Notes under the pieces: model-generated | What the model saw: only the letters and a program-made list of their open reading frames with translations | What the model was told of the DNA's origin: nothing | The model's database searches: none | NCBI RefSeq assembly: GCF_037392515.1 | Contig: NC_090288.1 | Span: 14,675,969 to 14,739,968, forward strand | Source: Haliotis asinina | Lineage: Eukaryota > Mollusca > Gastropoda > Lepetellida > Haliotidae | DNA length: 64,000 bases | Reading direction: 5' to 3' | Shown here: piece after piece, positions 23,742 through 38,700 of the stretch | Layout of the letters: every line of letters starts with the position of its first letter | How positions within the stretch are numbered: position 1 is the stretch's first letter | Program-made: the position numbers and the translations under genes

Positions 23742-26700
23742 CTGCAAACCACCATCAATGTACTCTCACAAGCCCTATGTCCATCATTCATGAAACCAAA
23801 AGCTCTCAATGTTAATCAGTGTAGCAAAACTGATTTTCATGACAATATTGTAGCACCAGACTTGGGAAGACTTTGCATGGAGACTCAGTAAATACTGTAG
23901 AAATATACAGAGGATATTAATATTATTATACCATTAATAAACAGTAAGGGATATTGGATTTACAAGACTGACAAAAGGGTATATATGGATGCCCATATCA
24001 TACTATGTTTATGACATAAGTGCCTAAATGTTGCTATTTCCCAAGCGAGAGCGACTGATATACCAATTTTTAGGTATGAGTGTCGTAAACTTTGTATGAT
24101 ATGGACAGGAATGTAATATTCTGTTTATTACCAAAGTCATCAAATAAAGAAAAATACACCCAAATCTACATTCAAAAAGTGGGTGGCAACCTGCTGTCGC
24201 CGTTTGTAGAACGTTTGTCATAGACAAAACATGACGTCATAGCATTGTTTATGACGTCATGTCACCATTACAGTTTGTGATACTTTGCCTTAGGGCATTG
24301 TATGAAAAATATGAATTCTGATATTTTCACCCTTGTAGGTTATAAATCTTTTCATCACCCTACCATGAACTGTTATTCTTATTTTTATTTTGTGAAAAAA
24401 GATCAAGAACCAACTTGTAAAGGTGTTTATGCCTAAAGCTTTATCTCAAACGCCTGTACCCATCCCACATAAATATTACATGATAAACATCACTGGACAC
24501 CTGAATTGATCACCTCAGTTTCATGGTCAACATGTTAAAAACTACAGCTATGAACACTGATCATTTAAGAAATACACTTCACTCTTCCACCATGTATAGG
24601 GTAATAAAGCACACTTTCACTCTAAACTATTATATTAATGCACATGGACGCTTATTTGATATTTATTTCCACTCACCAATCACACCTGATGGAAAAATTC
24701 CAAAAAACATAGAACCAGTGCCTAATCCTATACATTCTACTGACGTCACACTGAATGACGTACCTGGTCAGCACAGTTGCAACCAGAGAGGTCAAGTGAG
24801 ATGAGGCTGTGTGTCTGTCCCAGCAACTCGATGCCAGCCTCGCTGATGTGCTCGCAGAAACACACACTCAGGTAGGTAATGTTGTGACACCTGGACCATG
24901 AAGGAATGAAGGACCGCATGTATTTAAGAATAATAAATTTAATTTGAATATGCTTTTGTGACCTACCTAACCGCAAGGATGATATATTACCAGCATAAAA
25001 TATGCTGCTGACAAATTTAACTCCAAATGTGTGAGAACACTGCAGCTTAGAAGAAGACCCAGATTATTTGATGCTGCTGAATTTTTGAGTCTAATTAAAG
25101 GGAAAATACTTAAAGTCTTTCTGAGTAAACATTATGGGAAAGTAAAAATGAGTAAGAAGTATAAGTCTTGGAATACTGAAATGTGTCTTCTCCCTTAATG
25201 CAGTAAAACTGTGAATTAAGTAAGCCCTTAACTCGAGATAAGTATTTGAGCTAGTCACAATTAAATTAGGTAGGGACTGTTCAAATTTATGATGGGTAGG
25301 GGAGGGGGCACTGATGGAGAAGCATGTAAGTGACACACGACCCACCCGACTGCATCCCAAAATCAATTACCCCCTCCCCTTCCCATATTTTTAAGCAATA
25401 TATAACTATGTACAAAATTGCTGACACCCCTTCCCCCTCCCTACCAGGTACATGTATACAAAACCACAATCACAAACACCTCGCACCATCATCACCCACC
25501 CATATTAATATACATGTATCAGTCACAATAACAGTGATAGTGGTATTGTGCTATATATAGTGTAGTGGACTTCATGTACACCAATATTCAATAAATAAAA
25601 ACACATATACAAAGACTCACATAGTGTTGTTACACTACTGTTTGTTATCATATTTAACACATATTTCTATACATGAAGCATAAAATTTGTCATGTAATAA
25701 TGATTTGTTTTACATATTTTGGTGAAACACAATATTCTGGAGGTAAGACAATACTGAGTTTATCAGTTTTTGGTACAGTGAACACTGCCTCTCACCTCTT
25801 ATGTAGGTTGACCATGGCCATGTCGCCCACCCTGATGCAGTTGGTGAGGTTCAGCTCCCGCAATTTCGGGGCACACGACCCCTCAACTAGATGCCTCACC
25901 CCTGTGTCGGTGATCCTGTAGGAAGACATACTTTGTTATGGGTTTTATTAATGATCAACCTAAGTCTTTCAAATGCAAAGGTGCCGATCCTAACTTGAGG
26001 CAATTAGAGATGACTGATATAATTGATTTTTAAACTGAACTTCGAACAGGCATTGCCATTAATCTTCAAAAATTTGGTTCTCAGGCAATGACCATCTAAA
26101 AATGCATGGTCATACAGCCTTGCTTTTGAAGAACTGAATGTTTTCAAGGCCCCTTCCATTGTGATAAATTTCAACAAACCCTGGCTTTTCCACTGTGTTG
26201 TTTTCTTATACCTTAACCTTAAAACCCCATGTAGTCAAAATCAAAATTTTTATCGGCTACCTCCCTAAAATAAATGACACATCCCTTACCCTGGAAGCAT
26301 GACTTGAAATGAATTCTTTGATCAAATTCAATTTAGTTCACATTAGAATTTTGATAAGAAATATAGCCAAACTTCATATTGTCAGTTTTCATTAAAGGCT
26401 GTAAAGATACAGAAATGTCCTTGAAATACTGAGGAAGGAAAATGTGCTGTAAACTGCAAGTCTGTAGACATCTAAGAGGATCACAATGGTCAGTCATGAT
26501 TGACTCCCATAAATAATAACTACCCATGAAGATGCAGGTGAGAATTTGTCTTCAATAACCTATGCCTGTCGTAAGAGGCAACAAACGGGAACTGATGGCA
26601 AGACTCACTTACTTGGATGACACACATCATCATAGCCAAATTGCGTACATTGATGTTCATGCTGTTGATCACTGGATTGTCTGGACCAGATTCTATTATT

Positions 26701-29700
26701 TACAGACTGCTGCCATATACCTGGAATAATGCTGAGTGTGGCATAAACCTAACACACTCATTCACTCATAAAGTATAACACGAAAATAGCAAGTACCTGA
26801 CACAGTCAGCAATATTGACAACAGTGAGGTTCTTGCAGCTCTGTAGTGCCTTCATGGAAACGTCAGTGATACGCTGGCAGTCGGTCATGTAGAGGTGCTC
26901 CAGGCTCAGACAGTTCTTCCCAATGGCCTTCAGACTGACATCCGAGATACGGTTGTTGCCTGGATGGTAAAATAGATTTGGAGTTGTTCACCAATTAATA
27001 CCTTCAATAATCTTCACACAGCATAGATAGGATAAAATATAGGCATACAATGAATCAGATTGGAAGTGAGGAAAAAATACATGCTGTTCAGGCATCTTGT
27101 CAATTATTAAAATGACTCTTTTCTGGTAAATGAGACAAGATTCTTTCCTGGATGGACTTTTTTTCATGTTCCTTAGTGGATCATTTTCTACAAGGTTTTC
27201 AAGGGGGACAGATCTTTGTGATCATCTATTTATCTTACACCAACAAGTGACACTCCTGTATTGTATTGAATCAGTAAGTATCATTAAGAAGTGAATGTTC
27301 TATGGAGTGATAATTCATACAAATATTCAATATCAATTATTACCGCAAGTGATATATTAGGATTAAGATATGAAAATGGAATATTTGATCATGATCAATA
27401 ATACCTTTGAGATATTCTCCAGTTGAACATAATAAAAACTCATCTCACTGACACACTATTCAAAAAGGTGTAAGTTCTGATTACAAACAATGTTTCTTGA
27501 CAAATGCTTGCATAACCCTTTACTATTTCATTCTTTTAAATACATTTGCCATTAGCTCCTTGTTACTTCAGACCCTTTACTGAGCTAATTGCCCACAATG
27601 ACCAGCACACCATTTAGAGGAGGTTTCAGCAGAGCCTCATAGGTACCTTACAAAGACTACCATAATAGTACCAGCCTGTTGCATGTACAGGAAAGCATAA
27701 AGTCAACTTAGTTTTCAAAAAGCTGAAATGGCACCAGGAGGGTGGAAACAGGGTGGGCCATTACCCCAAACCAACATGTTGGCTGAATGCTATCACATGT
27801 AGACATATTAAAAAGCATGTTAGTCTCACCTTCAACCTTTATCATCTTGAGCCTCTTGGATTGAGCCAGTTTCTTGAACGCTTCATCAGTGAGCAGTGGG
27901 GAGCCCAGGAAGGACACTGTGTGGATCTTGTTACATTTGTCAGCTAGTGCCTACAGTATTAGAAGTGTCATTAGTGTATAATCCTGGCATCCAAATATTT
28001 AGAATATGGAGGTAGAGACTTTTAGCAAAGTGAGTGAGTGGGTTCAATTTTATGCTGCTAGCAATGTGCCAGCAATATCACAGTGGGAGGCACCAGGAAT
28101 GGGCTTCACACATAATGCTCATGCATGTGGGGATTTAAACCCGGGTCGTAAGGCATGATGAGCAAACACTTTAACCATAAGGCTACTCCACCACCCCAAC
28201 TTCAAATGCAGGAAAAAAAACTACAATTTGTACAAAAGAATCATTACGGAAAATTTTAACACATTGTTTTAAGTTCAAACAGAAGAATGCCCTTGTGCAA
28301 AGCATATTTTCTTCAAAATAGTAGGTAAAGAATGTTTCACATATCACAAATGCAAATTCTGTGTTAGGTCTGACAAGCAAAAACATTGTTTATTCAATTT
28401 TAAAAATCAGAAGTGCGGTGCGGTGCGGTGCGGTGCGGTGCGGTGCGGTGTAGTGTAGTTTAGTTTTATGCTGCACTCAGCTTTATTGCAGCTATTTGTC
28501 AGTCATCTGTAAATAATCGAGTCTGGACCAGAAAATCCAGTGATGAACATCACATTAGGCTTAATGGGATAAAATGACATGTCAACCAAGCCAGCAAGCC
28601 TGACCACCCAACCCCATTATTCACCTCTTCCAACAAGCCTAACCCAGATCGTTATGAGTTTAACAGTAGAGTTCATGTATACAATATGCTTTCATTTGAT
28701 TAATAAACAAACAGTTTGAACAACAGACAAGCAAAATATAGAGAATATTTTGTGCAAATAGGCAACATATTTGGAGCTCTTTCATTTCTATTTTAATTCA
28801 TAAACTTCATACATTCTTGATCTAAACTGTGGAAATCTCACACTGTTGAAATTAAACTTTATCCTTGTACTCGGTCAACTTACAATGACACATTCATCAT
28901 TGAGTGTTGGGAACTCGTTGAGAATGATTGTCTGTAGATTGCTGCAGCCAGTGGACAGGTTCTTGAAGCCTTGGGGTGTGATCTGATGACAAAGCAAAGG
29001 ATATTGATATTGGCAACTTGGTTACAACACATTATCTCTCAAACATTCTCTCTGGTATTGATGTCTGTTCAGGTTATCAGTAGTATTTGAATCCAAAGAC
29101 CCCTACATGTTTAACTAGGGTTGTGACAAGGCCTGGCTGACTCATGTTTTTGGAACATAAGCATACTTGCCACAGCATCAATGCTAAGGCCCAATCGTAC
29201 ATCACATGAATTTTATCTTGTTTGTAACCAAATGTTGCTTTGCATAAATATATACATATCGTGATAGAGATTACAATCTATCATCCTGATATATTACATA
29301 ATTCCATATCATACAGACGTTTGCAGATAGTTTAAGTGGTTAACAATCATTAGAGCAATGTCTTTGTCAATTGCAATGCATTGATAATTTGATTAGTTGT
29401 AGACTAAGATATGCTCTCTAATGGGCTGTACAGGATACATATTAATTTCTGGGTCTGTATAACACTGAAAGATACTCTGGAGATTCCACTGAACTCTGAC
29501 CTGCAGACATCCTGAGAGGTCAAGGTACTCCAGCTTCTTGCTGCACTTCCCCGAGGACAGGTACAGCAAACCTCGGTCGGAGAACTTCACACAGAAGGCC
29601 AGGCTGAGGTACTGGAGGTAGTTGCAGTTCCTGTGGACATTCAGAAGTGCATCAGTCTTATTACTCAAAAGGTCCTTCCTCATGGTAGCAATCATTACAC

Positions 29701-32700
29701 TTTTAAGAACACATTTTTAATAAAGAACAGGCTATTCTCTAAACATTTGTAGCCCTACAATTCAAACCCACACTGTCAGAGAAAGGCACCACATTGCCAG
29801 ACCATTCATACGTTTCACTATGGGACAGTAATAAGGGCAAGAGTGCATTTTACTAGATTTCTGTCATACTGGAAAGGAACAGTTTCTGCTTTGCTCAGTT
29901 ACCATTACCCTATGATGGTGGTCTCAAAATAATCAAGTCTGGACTAGGCAATCCAGTGGTTGTCATCATATTCATTGATCTATGCAACTGGACATGATGA
30001 CATGTTTCACTCAAGTCAGAGAACCTGACCACCGGATCCCAATTGTCACCTCTTACAACAAGCATGGGTCACTGAACACCAGTTGTAATTCAGAACTTCA
30101 TGGGTGAGATTTTGCATTAATGAACACTGGACCATGTGAGTGTAGGGTGAATGAGTGAGTGGTTCATGTTTTAAGCTGCACTCAGCAATATTCCTGCTAT
30201 ATGATGGCAGTCTCTAAATAACTGAGTCTGGATCAGACAATCCAGTGACTAACGGCATGAGCATTGTTCTGTACAACTGGGAACTGATATCATGTGTCAA
30301 CCAAGTCAGCGAGCCTGACCACCCGATCTGGTTAGTTATGGCAAACATAGTTGCCTTTTGTGGCAAGCTTGGGTTGCTGAAGACCTATTCTACCCTGAAC
30401 CTTCACAGGTCTGCATGTGCAGAAGTTATGCTGCACATACTTGGCTATGGCCCGAAGCGAGGCATCGGTCAGGTTGGTGTGAGAGATGTTCAGGTACAGC
30501 AGGATGCGGCAGCCCTTGGTTACCAGCTTGAGAGTTTCATCCTGAAAAATATATATCCTGCTTATTTCTAATCGTACAGGTGAGCAGGAGGCAATTTTAA
30601 ATTGCTGCCGACAGATTTTAGGGAAAATTTTATAGAAATTGATGCGAGAAAATCGCGATATCGCAGCCCAAGTCAGTGCCTGGATACCCACTGTCACCCC
30701 ATCATTTTAATCAGAAGTATTAAGCAAGTTCTTACATCTAGTCCGTTACATTCCGACAGATTGAGATCCTGTATGTTGCGACACTCGCTGACGGTGATGA
30801 AAGTGGGTTTGGTGAGATGTTGGCATCCCCGGAGGTTCAGATGGATCAGGTAGGGTCGGGACTTGAAGAGGAGGCGTGTCGAAACTTTGTCTGTTACACT
30901 GTTAACAGACGCCACATGTAGGCTGGTTCCTGCTTTATTACCTACTCAGCTACATTCACATATATTTACTTACATATTCAAAAATATCATTCAAAGGTCA
31001 TCATTAGAATGTAGTGGTTTGGCATAATTTGTTTTTTTAAGTCATAATATTTTTATAATTCATGTATTTACTTAATGCAAAGGAACAATAAAATATAGTT
31101 TCCTTAATTACAAAAATTCAATATTTGTTGCATTATTACAAATATTCTTTCACATTTATCAAACCAAGAAACAGCACATCCTTTATGCATGGTTTTAAAT
31201 CTTTGCTGCATGAAAAGACAAATTAAAATATGAAACTTGTGATTATAACATTAATGTTGAGAAAAATAAACCGAAGAAAAGCAGTAACCTTACTATTGTG
31301 ACAAAGACAATGCACTTCTTCACCTCATGAAAATGGCATTGTTTACTCCATTGTGATATCTCTCTGTATGGCAATCTCTCACACACCCTCTAGCAACTCA
31401 ACTGAGCATACTAGGGCTGCAACCCTAGTAGATAGTAATGAAAATATAGAAGCCTCAACACTGATTGGCTGATAAGAAAGTCACCTGACACAACCAGTGT
31501 CCACTGAGGGTTTGTGAGATTTTTACAAAGAAAGTAGCACATCAGAGTAAACTATCAGTTTTTGTGATTGGTCTCAAGGGCTCATTTCTCTTCTTATATG
31601 TCAGCAAGAGGAGGCTGGGACTGTTATACATCAAAATGCATGGGATGTGCATGTTTGATATATATGCAGATGTTAGCTTAGGCTGCCTGTGCTAGAATAT
31701 AAATGCATAAAGGGACTTTAAGCAACATTGTATATAGATAAGGTAAGTAAAATGCAACTGCTATAACAATTCACTTGAAGCACAGAACTAAGAAAGGTCA
31801 TAGGAGTTGTATTATAATACAATAAAATGTGTTTTTACACTGAAAAATAGGTGACACTGCCAATGATGAGTCATGACAGGCTAAGCTGTAACAAGAGTTT
31901 GTCATGAGAGACTATGCTGTAAGAAATGTGTGTCAAGATAGGGTGGGTTGTAAAAAGTGTGTGTCATGCTGGGGTAGATTGTAAGAAATGTGTGTCATGA
32001 TCAGATGATGTGGTAGGTTGTAACAAAAGTGTGTCACAGCAGGCAAGGGTGTCACAAATCTGTCAGTGCAAGCTGGCATGTAGCAGTTTTCTGTCTTGCT
32101 GTCAGTTGTTGACTGGGACATAAACATAATAGGTACTGAAGCTCACCTTTCTTGAAAATGTTAAAGACTTAAAACCCATGAGCATAGGGGGTACTGACAA
32201 ACCTAAACACAATCAAAGTTTATCCAGAATTTTAAACCTGTAAGGGCGACAACTCTGCATAGGAAAAGGCATGGCCATAAAGACTGAGCTACCCGTGCAG
32301 CCTGTGTCAATATAAGCATGATAAGCATCCGAATCAAGCACTATGATTATGCTTAATCTCTAAAAAATATCTGCCCAAATATATGTTATACATACAAAAG
32401 ATAGATACCAAATTTAGGAGAAATTGAAGAAACATTATTGGTTATAGAAGAAAAGATACTTGAGCCTAAAAATCTAAAAAGAAATAGGTAAGCCTTGAAA
32501 TGATTTAATTTCCTCAACTGCCTTCCAAGGGAAGACACTGATTGCACAGAATGTCTATAAGCATCTTTTTGATAGACAATCTCAGTATTATCTCATGTCA
32601 CAGTTCCAATACTTTAACATAGACTTACAATACACTTTGTTCTAGGATATCTTTGTCGGGCTCATCTGAGCTAAAATGAAATGCATCAATGCTGATCCTT

Positions 32701-35700
32701 AAAACAATTAAATGATACTAAAAGAAGACAAATCTCCCTTCATCACATGTGTGGGTGAGATATTTATATTTGTGTAAAACAACATGTGTACTTGAGAAAA
32801 TAGAATTGAAAGAAGACAATCCCCATTCACTGGATGTGGGACTGAGATGTATATATTATGAATAACTCATTGTCTAATTGATGAAATAGTCTCATTGATG
32901 AAAATACCAAAGGAAAAAGGACAGGCTCCTCTTCACTACATGTGGAGTTGAGACATATACATGGTTAATTTTTTTAATAAAGGACAAAAAGACAATTGTC
33001 TTCATTTCATGTGGGATTCAGGCATATACATCATGTGAAGGTAAAAGATTAATTGAAAATAAAATTAAAAAAAGAAGACAACCCCATTCAGTGCCAGTTG
33101 GGGTGCAATATATGCATGGTGTAATGTAATATGGAACCAGTGCAATGTTAAACTGGGCACGGTGTTAGTATGTGAATGTGAACGATACCTGTCATTCCTT
33201 TGATGGTGAGTGAAACAAAAGAAAATATTGGTGAGTAAACATCTATGAACTATATCATGGAGACAAGGAACAAGAGATCTAATGAGTTGACATACAATAG
33301 CCCTACTTTTCCATACCCACATACATATTACATAGATATTCAAAATGCTTGTTGTGTTGTGTTTGTTGTTTAGTCAGCAACATTACCAGTGACACATATT
33401 AGAGCAACATCCTATGACACTGGGTCATAATGACACACAACCAAGCACACTGTCTAAACTAGTCATGTTAACAACCAACCTCCTATATCACTGGGTCATA
33501 ATGACACACAACCAAGCACAGTGAATAAACTAGTCATCTTTACAGACAACCTCCTATATCACTGAGTCATAATGACATGCAACCAAGCACACTGTCTAAA
33601 CAAGTCATGTTTACAACCAACCTCCTATGTCATCGGGTAATAATGACACATGACCAAGCACACTGTCTAAACTAATCATGTTTAATGGAAAACAAAAGAT
33701 CTGTGGATCTATTTATATAAACCAGTAAAATTACACTGTAGCCATCTAAACTCCCTACTTTATTCCTCTCTGATATTATTTTTACATGTTTGTCTCCAAA
33801 AAAATTAACCTGAAATGTCTATATATGTGAAAAAAGTTTTTCACTGATCTTAATATACTGTATTGTACAGTACTGACATAGGCTATCGTTCAGTCGTCAT
33901 TTGTCATTTGAGCCAGTTTATTAATCGTGAAAATGTACCAATATAAAAACAGTTGTGCGGAGAATAGTACCTGAATTACCCTAATCCTCTGTATATGTGC
34001 GTCAAATAAAAGACTGTTGCTAATCCTTAAGATGTGTAGTCAGTCGTGGAGCTATCATATCTCAACACACAGAATCTTAAACCATTTGTCAAGCATAATT
34101 TTTTCATTAATATTTTAGTCTACATCAACTAATTAAATTAGACACACACCTTTATAGAAGTTCAGGCTCTTTCAGTTTCTGTCACAAGACTAAAAAGAGA
34201 GGACTTCAGACCACAATGTATAGTCAAAAAGTAAGTTTTTCTGAATACCTGAGGATAACTAGAAATCTACCACTATTTGCACAAAGAGCTTAACAAAGTC
34301 AGTCACAGATGCTGCTGGAGTTAACAAAAAACATATTCAAATGTTTGTATCAGTTCCAGACAAAAATTGTTTTCCTTTGCATAATTTCATGGTTACCAAT
34401 CATGCCTTCACTAAATGCATGATAAAGTTCCATTTGCATTCCTCTATAAACCAGGAACATGTTTCTGTATGAGTGAGTGAGTTTAGTTTTACGCCGCACT
34501 CAGCAATATTACAGCTATATGGCGGCGGTCTGTAAATAATCGAGTCTGGACCAGACAATCCAGTGATCAACAACATGAGCATCGATCTGCGCAATTGGGA
34601 ACCGATGACACGCGTCAACCAAGTCAGCGAGCCTGACCACCCTATCCCGTTAGTCGCCTCTTACGACAAGTTGAGTCGCCTTTTATGTATGACAGCTACA
34701 GAATCTTAAAACACATAAAAAAAAAAGATCTGAAATTTGGGTTTTGTTTAAGTGTAAGCGAAAAAGTGAATTCAAAAACGTAGTTAACTTTAAGATCACA
34801 TTTGAATATCATTCAAAATCATTGTGACTGGCAAAAGGTAGTTTATTCCAGAGATATATCTATGATTTCCAACAAAGGGGCTGTTGGTAGCAAATTACAC
34901 TTTAAAAAAATGGTTCAAAGTTAGGGGTAGTTTAAACACTGCATATAGTTCAATTTTAACAAAAACATAAAATTTCACCTTAGATATTAGTTTTCTTGTC
35001 AGTGCAATACAGTCATCATGAAGATAGAACATTAGTTAAGAACATGAAGTGGAATATCTTTCTTTCAAAATTGGGATTTTTACTGACATTTGACGCAGAT
35101 TTGGGCAAATCTATGATTCTGAGTACATACACAGCCCTGTACTGTGATTAGCAACATCACTTGTGGCCATTACACAATAATTACACAGACAACTACAAGT
35201 CTATGACTATCGACACTATAGCACATGTCTGCAAGTGGGACTACATTTATCCTGAAGAGACAGTTACATTATACAAAGTACCACATGACCTGTTACAAGT
35301 GACATATTCTATGCCTTCATGAATTCAAATCATTATTTGTGGTCACAAGAATCAAATATTCATGAATTTTATTTTATGTACCCTGAATTGGAGATTTATT
35401 TATCAAAATAAGACATGAAAAATGGAATATATCCAAGTCAGTTTGATAATAGCCAACAATCTTAGATATACATTTGATAGTAATGTCTTCACTGGACTTG
35501 TCTATGTCATAAGTTACATGTCAACATGGTCAGAACATGTAAAAAAATATTTTACAATCGTTTTACTGAACATAATAAAATAGGAGATCAACTGATGACA
35601 TTTAACAGTTTTTGTTACCCAATATTCATATTCATTTGTCAGTATTCATGACATGTATCATTTTAGTCTGATGGAGGATTCGTACCCAATATCCATCTTC

Positions 35701-38700
35701 ATTTGTCAATATTCATGACATGTATCATTTTTGTCTGATAGAGGATTCGTAGCAGCAACTGGACATCTTGACACAGCTACCACACACAGAGGTTGGGCTG
35801 GACATCTAAGCACACACATCTATGGCTAGACTATCTAGGGGGAACACTGGGAGGTAACTAAACGACTTTACCCATTCTTCAGTCTTTCATTATTGATGAC
35901 AGCAAACAATTACACGGAAAGCAAAAACCACACAAAACATTCAGCATCTTCAAGAATATTATCAAAATATTCATTCAATAATATGTCCATACCAAAAATG
36001 TTATCGATTATTTCCTTTAATACATAGTTTTTACATTTTTTGCATGCTGCATATTGTTATTAAAATATTACTTCTAAATATGAGGCGAAAATATGTATTA
36101 CAGGTATGAGTGTTAAATAATGTGAAATAAACATGCAATGCAAAATAATATATTCATTGCAATAAATTCTGGAGCAAAGAAATGCTTAGCACCATTTTTA
36201 TCTTTCAATGAACACTAAAACCATGCACTGCATGCAAAAACACACCACCATAACCATGTAAAAATTACATTGGAATATTTCTCATTAGGACAGTGTCAAA
36301 GGTTTCATTTCCGGAATGAATCATTGTGTCATTTTGAATCATCTTTGTTATCTCAGCTGTGAAACATGTTGTGCACAGCAGATAAATGACAACTTATTAG
36401 AGACAGGAGGATCATATATGGTACGTAAGATCCTACACTGAATCAAACTTTTGACACATGCCCTAAGACAAAACATGATCCATGTCAATATATATGCTGA
36501 ACTGACACTGGTTCTTACCTTTTCCTTACTCTGTAGAAATCAAGCTGGAAAGGAAAAACTACATTATAAATAAAGGGAACATGGCTTTTGTGTCAGTTCG
36601 TACATAACTTTTTTATTTTATTCAATGGCATTCATTTCTGACATTTTTTTAAAAATTTGAAAGTATATCAGGAACAGAAAATCAGCCTGCCAGCAAAACA
36701 GATAATGTACTGTGATAGGTCCAGCTGAACAGGCACCAGGGTCCGTCATCTCCATCCAGATACCCTACTGATTATACTCAATACAGTCCTTGTCTGAATG
36801 TGACATTCCTCCACATTGATAATATTGCTTGATCTTGATTTAACACAGATACAGAAATACAGTCATATATCGAAGTAATAGGTTTACATATCACTATGCC
36901 AATTACATCATAATGCTGGGTGAATGGAGGCATCTTTCAAACAATCACATGCCCAGGGGACACTACAAGTGCCCTGTGTTTCAATGTGAGACAGGAATAA
37001 GCCCTTAGGAAAATGGTTTGAGTATCTTCAATGGTCAGCTTCACAAAGAGAAACATTTGTTACAAGCTCAGCAATGAACACCTACCCGACTCCAGAGGGC
37101 ACTAGCCTGAGTGAGCACCTTCCAGGACCGACACACACATGCACAGTTGGCTATATCAGCAACATCTAGGTACCCGAATATCTGAAGGAAAGCATTTTCA
37201 GAGATGAGACATATGTCAACATGACATGGTTTTAACAAATCTTGAAAGGACATTTTGGCAGACAAACTGTGAATGTTCTAGACCTATCTGAAACTTGCAT
37301 CACCGGTAAATACTTGCAAAGCATCCTATACTTAACTATACTTAACTATATTTGATCAGGGTGAAAGTTTGCCTTATTGGACTATACATGGTGGCAAAGT
37401 ATTTCATAAATCCAGTGACTGATATCGTAAGTATTTATGTAATCATGATAAGATGACAAGTGTCGACCAAGTCAGCAAGCATGATCACCCAATCCCACTA
37501 GTCACTTCTTAGGGCAAGCATGGGTTGCAGACCAATTCTAAAACATCTTCATAGGTGACTGGCAGTATTAGTGTGTGAGTTTAGTGTTATGTCGCTTGTG
37601 GCAATATTTTAGTAACAAAACAGTTAACACCAGAAGCGGGCTTCACACATTGTACCATGTGGGCAATCGAATTGCCAACATTATTTTTTACGGGTATAGT
37701 CTGAGCTGGGAAGTATACTTTGGACTGGTTCAGAATATACCCCGGGGTATAAACTGGGCCAGCCTATAGTTCACCACAGGGTATAATCTGGTGGGGCGTG
37801 GGGTATATCATCTGGGCTGATGCACCAATCTCCGGTGTGACGAATGAATGCTTTAACAACCAGGCTACCCCCTAACACCATTAAGCAACAAAAACACTTC
37901 ATTTGATGGACAGCACCATGAACCGACCTTGACAGCTACTTTCCGTGGCAGTGTTGAGATACTGTCCCTTGCCTCCCCAGTCCCCTGACCAAAGAGGTCA
38001 TCATCATCCATGTTCTCCCCTCGCTCCAGACGCTGAAACAATCAACACACAACATAAGATGTAGAGAGCAAACTTGGTATTGCTTTGCTACATTGCCTTA
38101 TTTATAACTAAATTTGTGGAAGTCATTACTGAGCAAAATTGAATAAAGTAAAATCAATAACAATATTTAACAATGTCCTAATTACATACATGAATACAAA
38201 AAGCAAGTTGATGAAACAATTAAGATATGAAAAATTAATGCATGAATGAAGCAGGTATTAAACAAATTAACATGTTATAGTTAACGAAGAAAGAAGTCAT
38301 GATATCAAACAAATTGGTTATTTATGGCAGGAGTTCAGACTTAAACATATCTGATCGTGTAACTGGCATAGAAACATTCATAATTTCATAAAATTTTAAG
38401 AGCATTTCTATAATAATCTGTTATCACTGTCAAAATATCAATTACACCTAATAGTTTGGTCCTTCCCCAAAATAAACAAATAAAAGACTGAAAACAAATC
38501 AAATCAACATGTAAGCCATTCCCATCACTAACAACACATATAAACTAGCTGACAAACTCACAATGCACTTCAAAACACTTCTACAAACTAATTTCCTTAA
38601 AGACTGTTTTAATAATTTTGATAAATGCATATCTTCAGACACCTTCTTAAAATCATCCTCTGTAGACTCCTAAACTGGTCCTATACACACTGTAGTGATA

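Larger units (their letters stand above)
30899..36518 (-). other. Large FBXL13 intron 10
   Basis: A 5.6-kb intron between the last F-box exon and the first LRR exon. It holds tandem repeats (31850-32095, 32720-33120, 33409-33683, 35619-35751), one family A SINE, and otherwise AT-rich unique sequence without recognisable exons. Confidence 0.75.
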
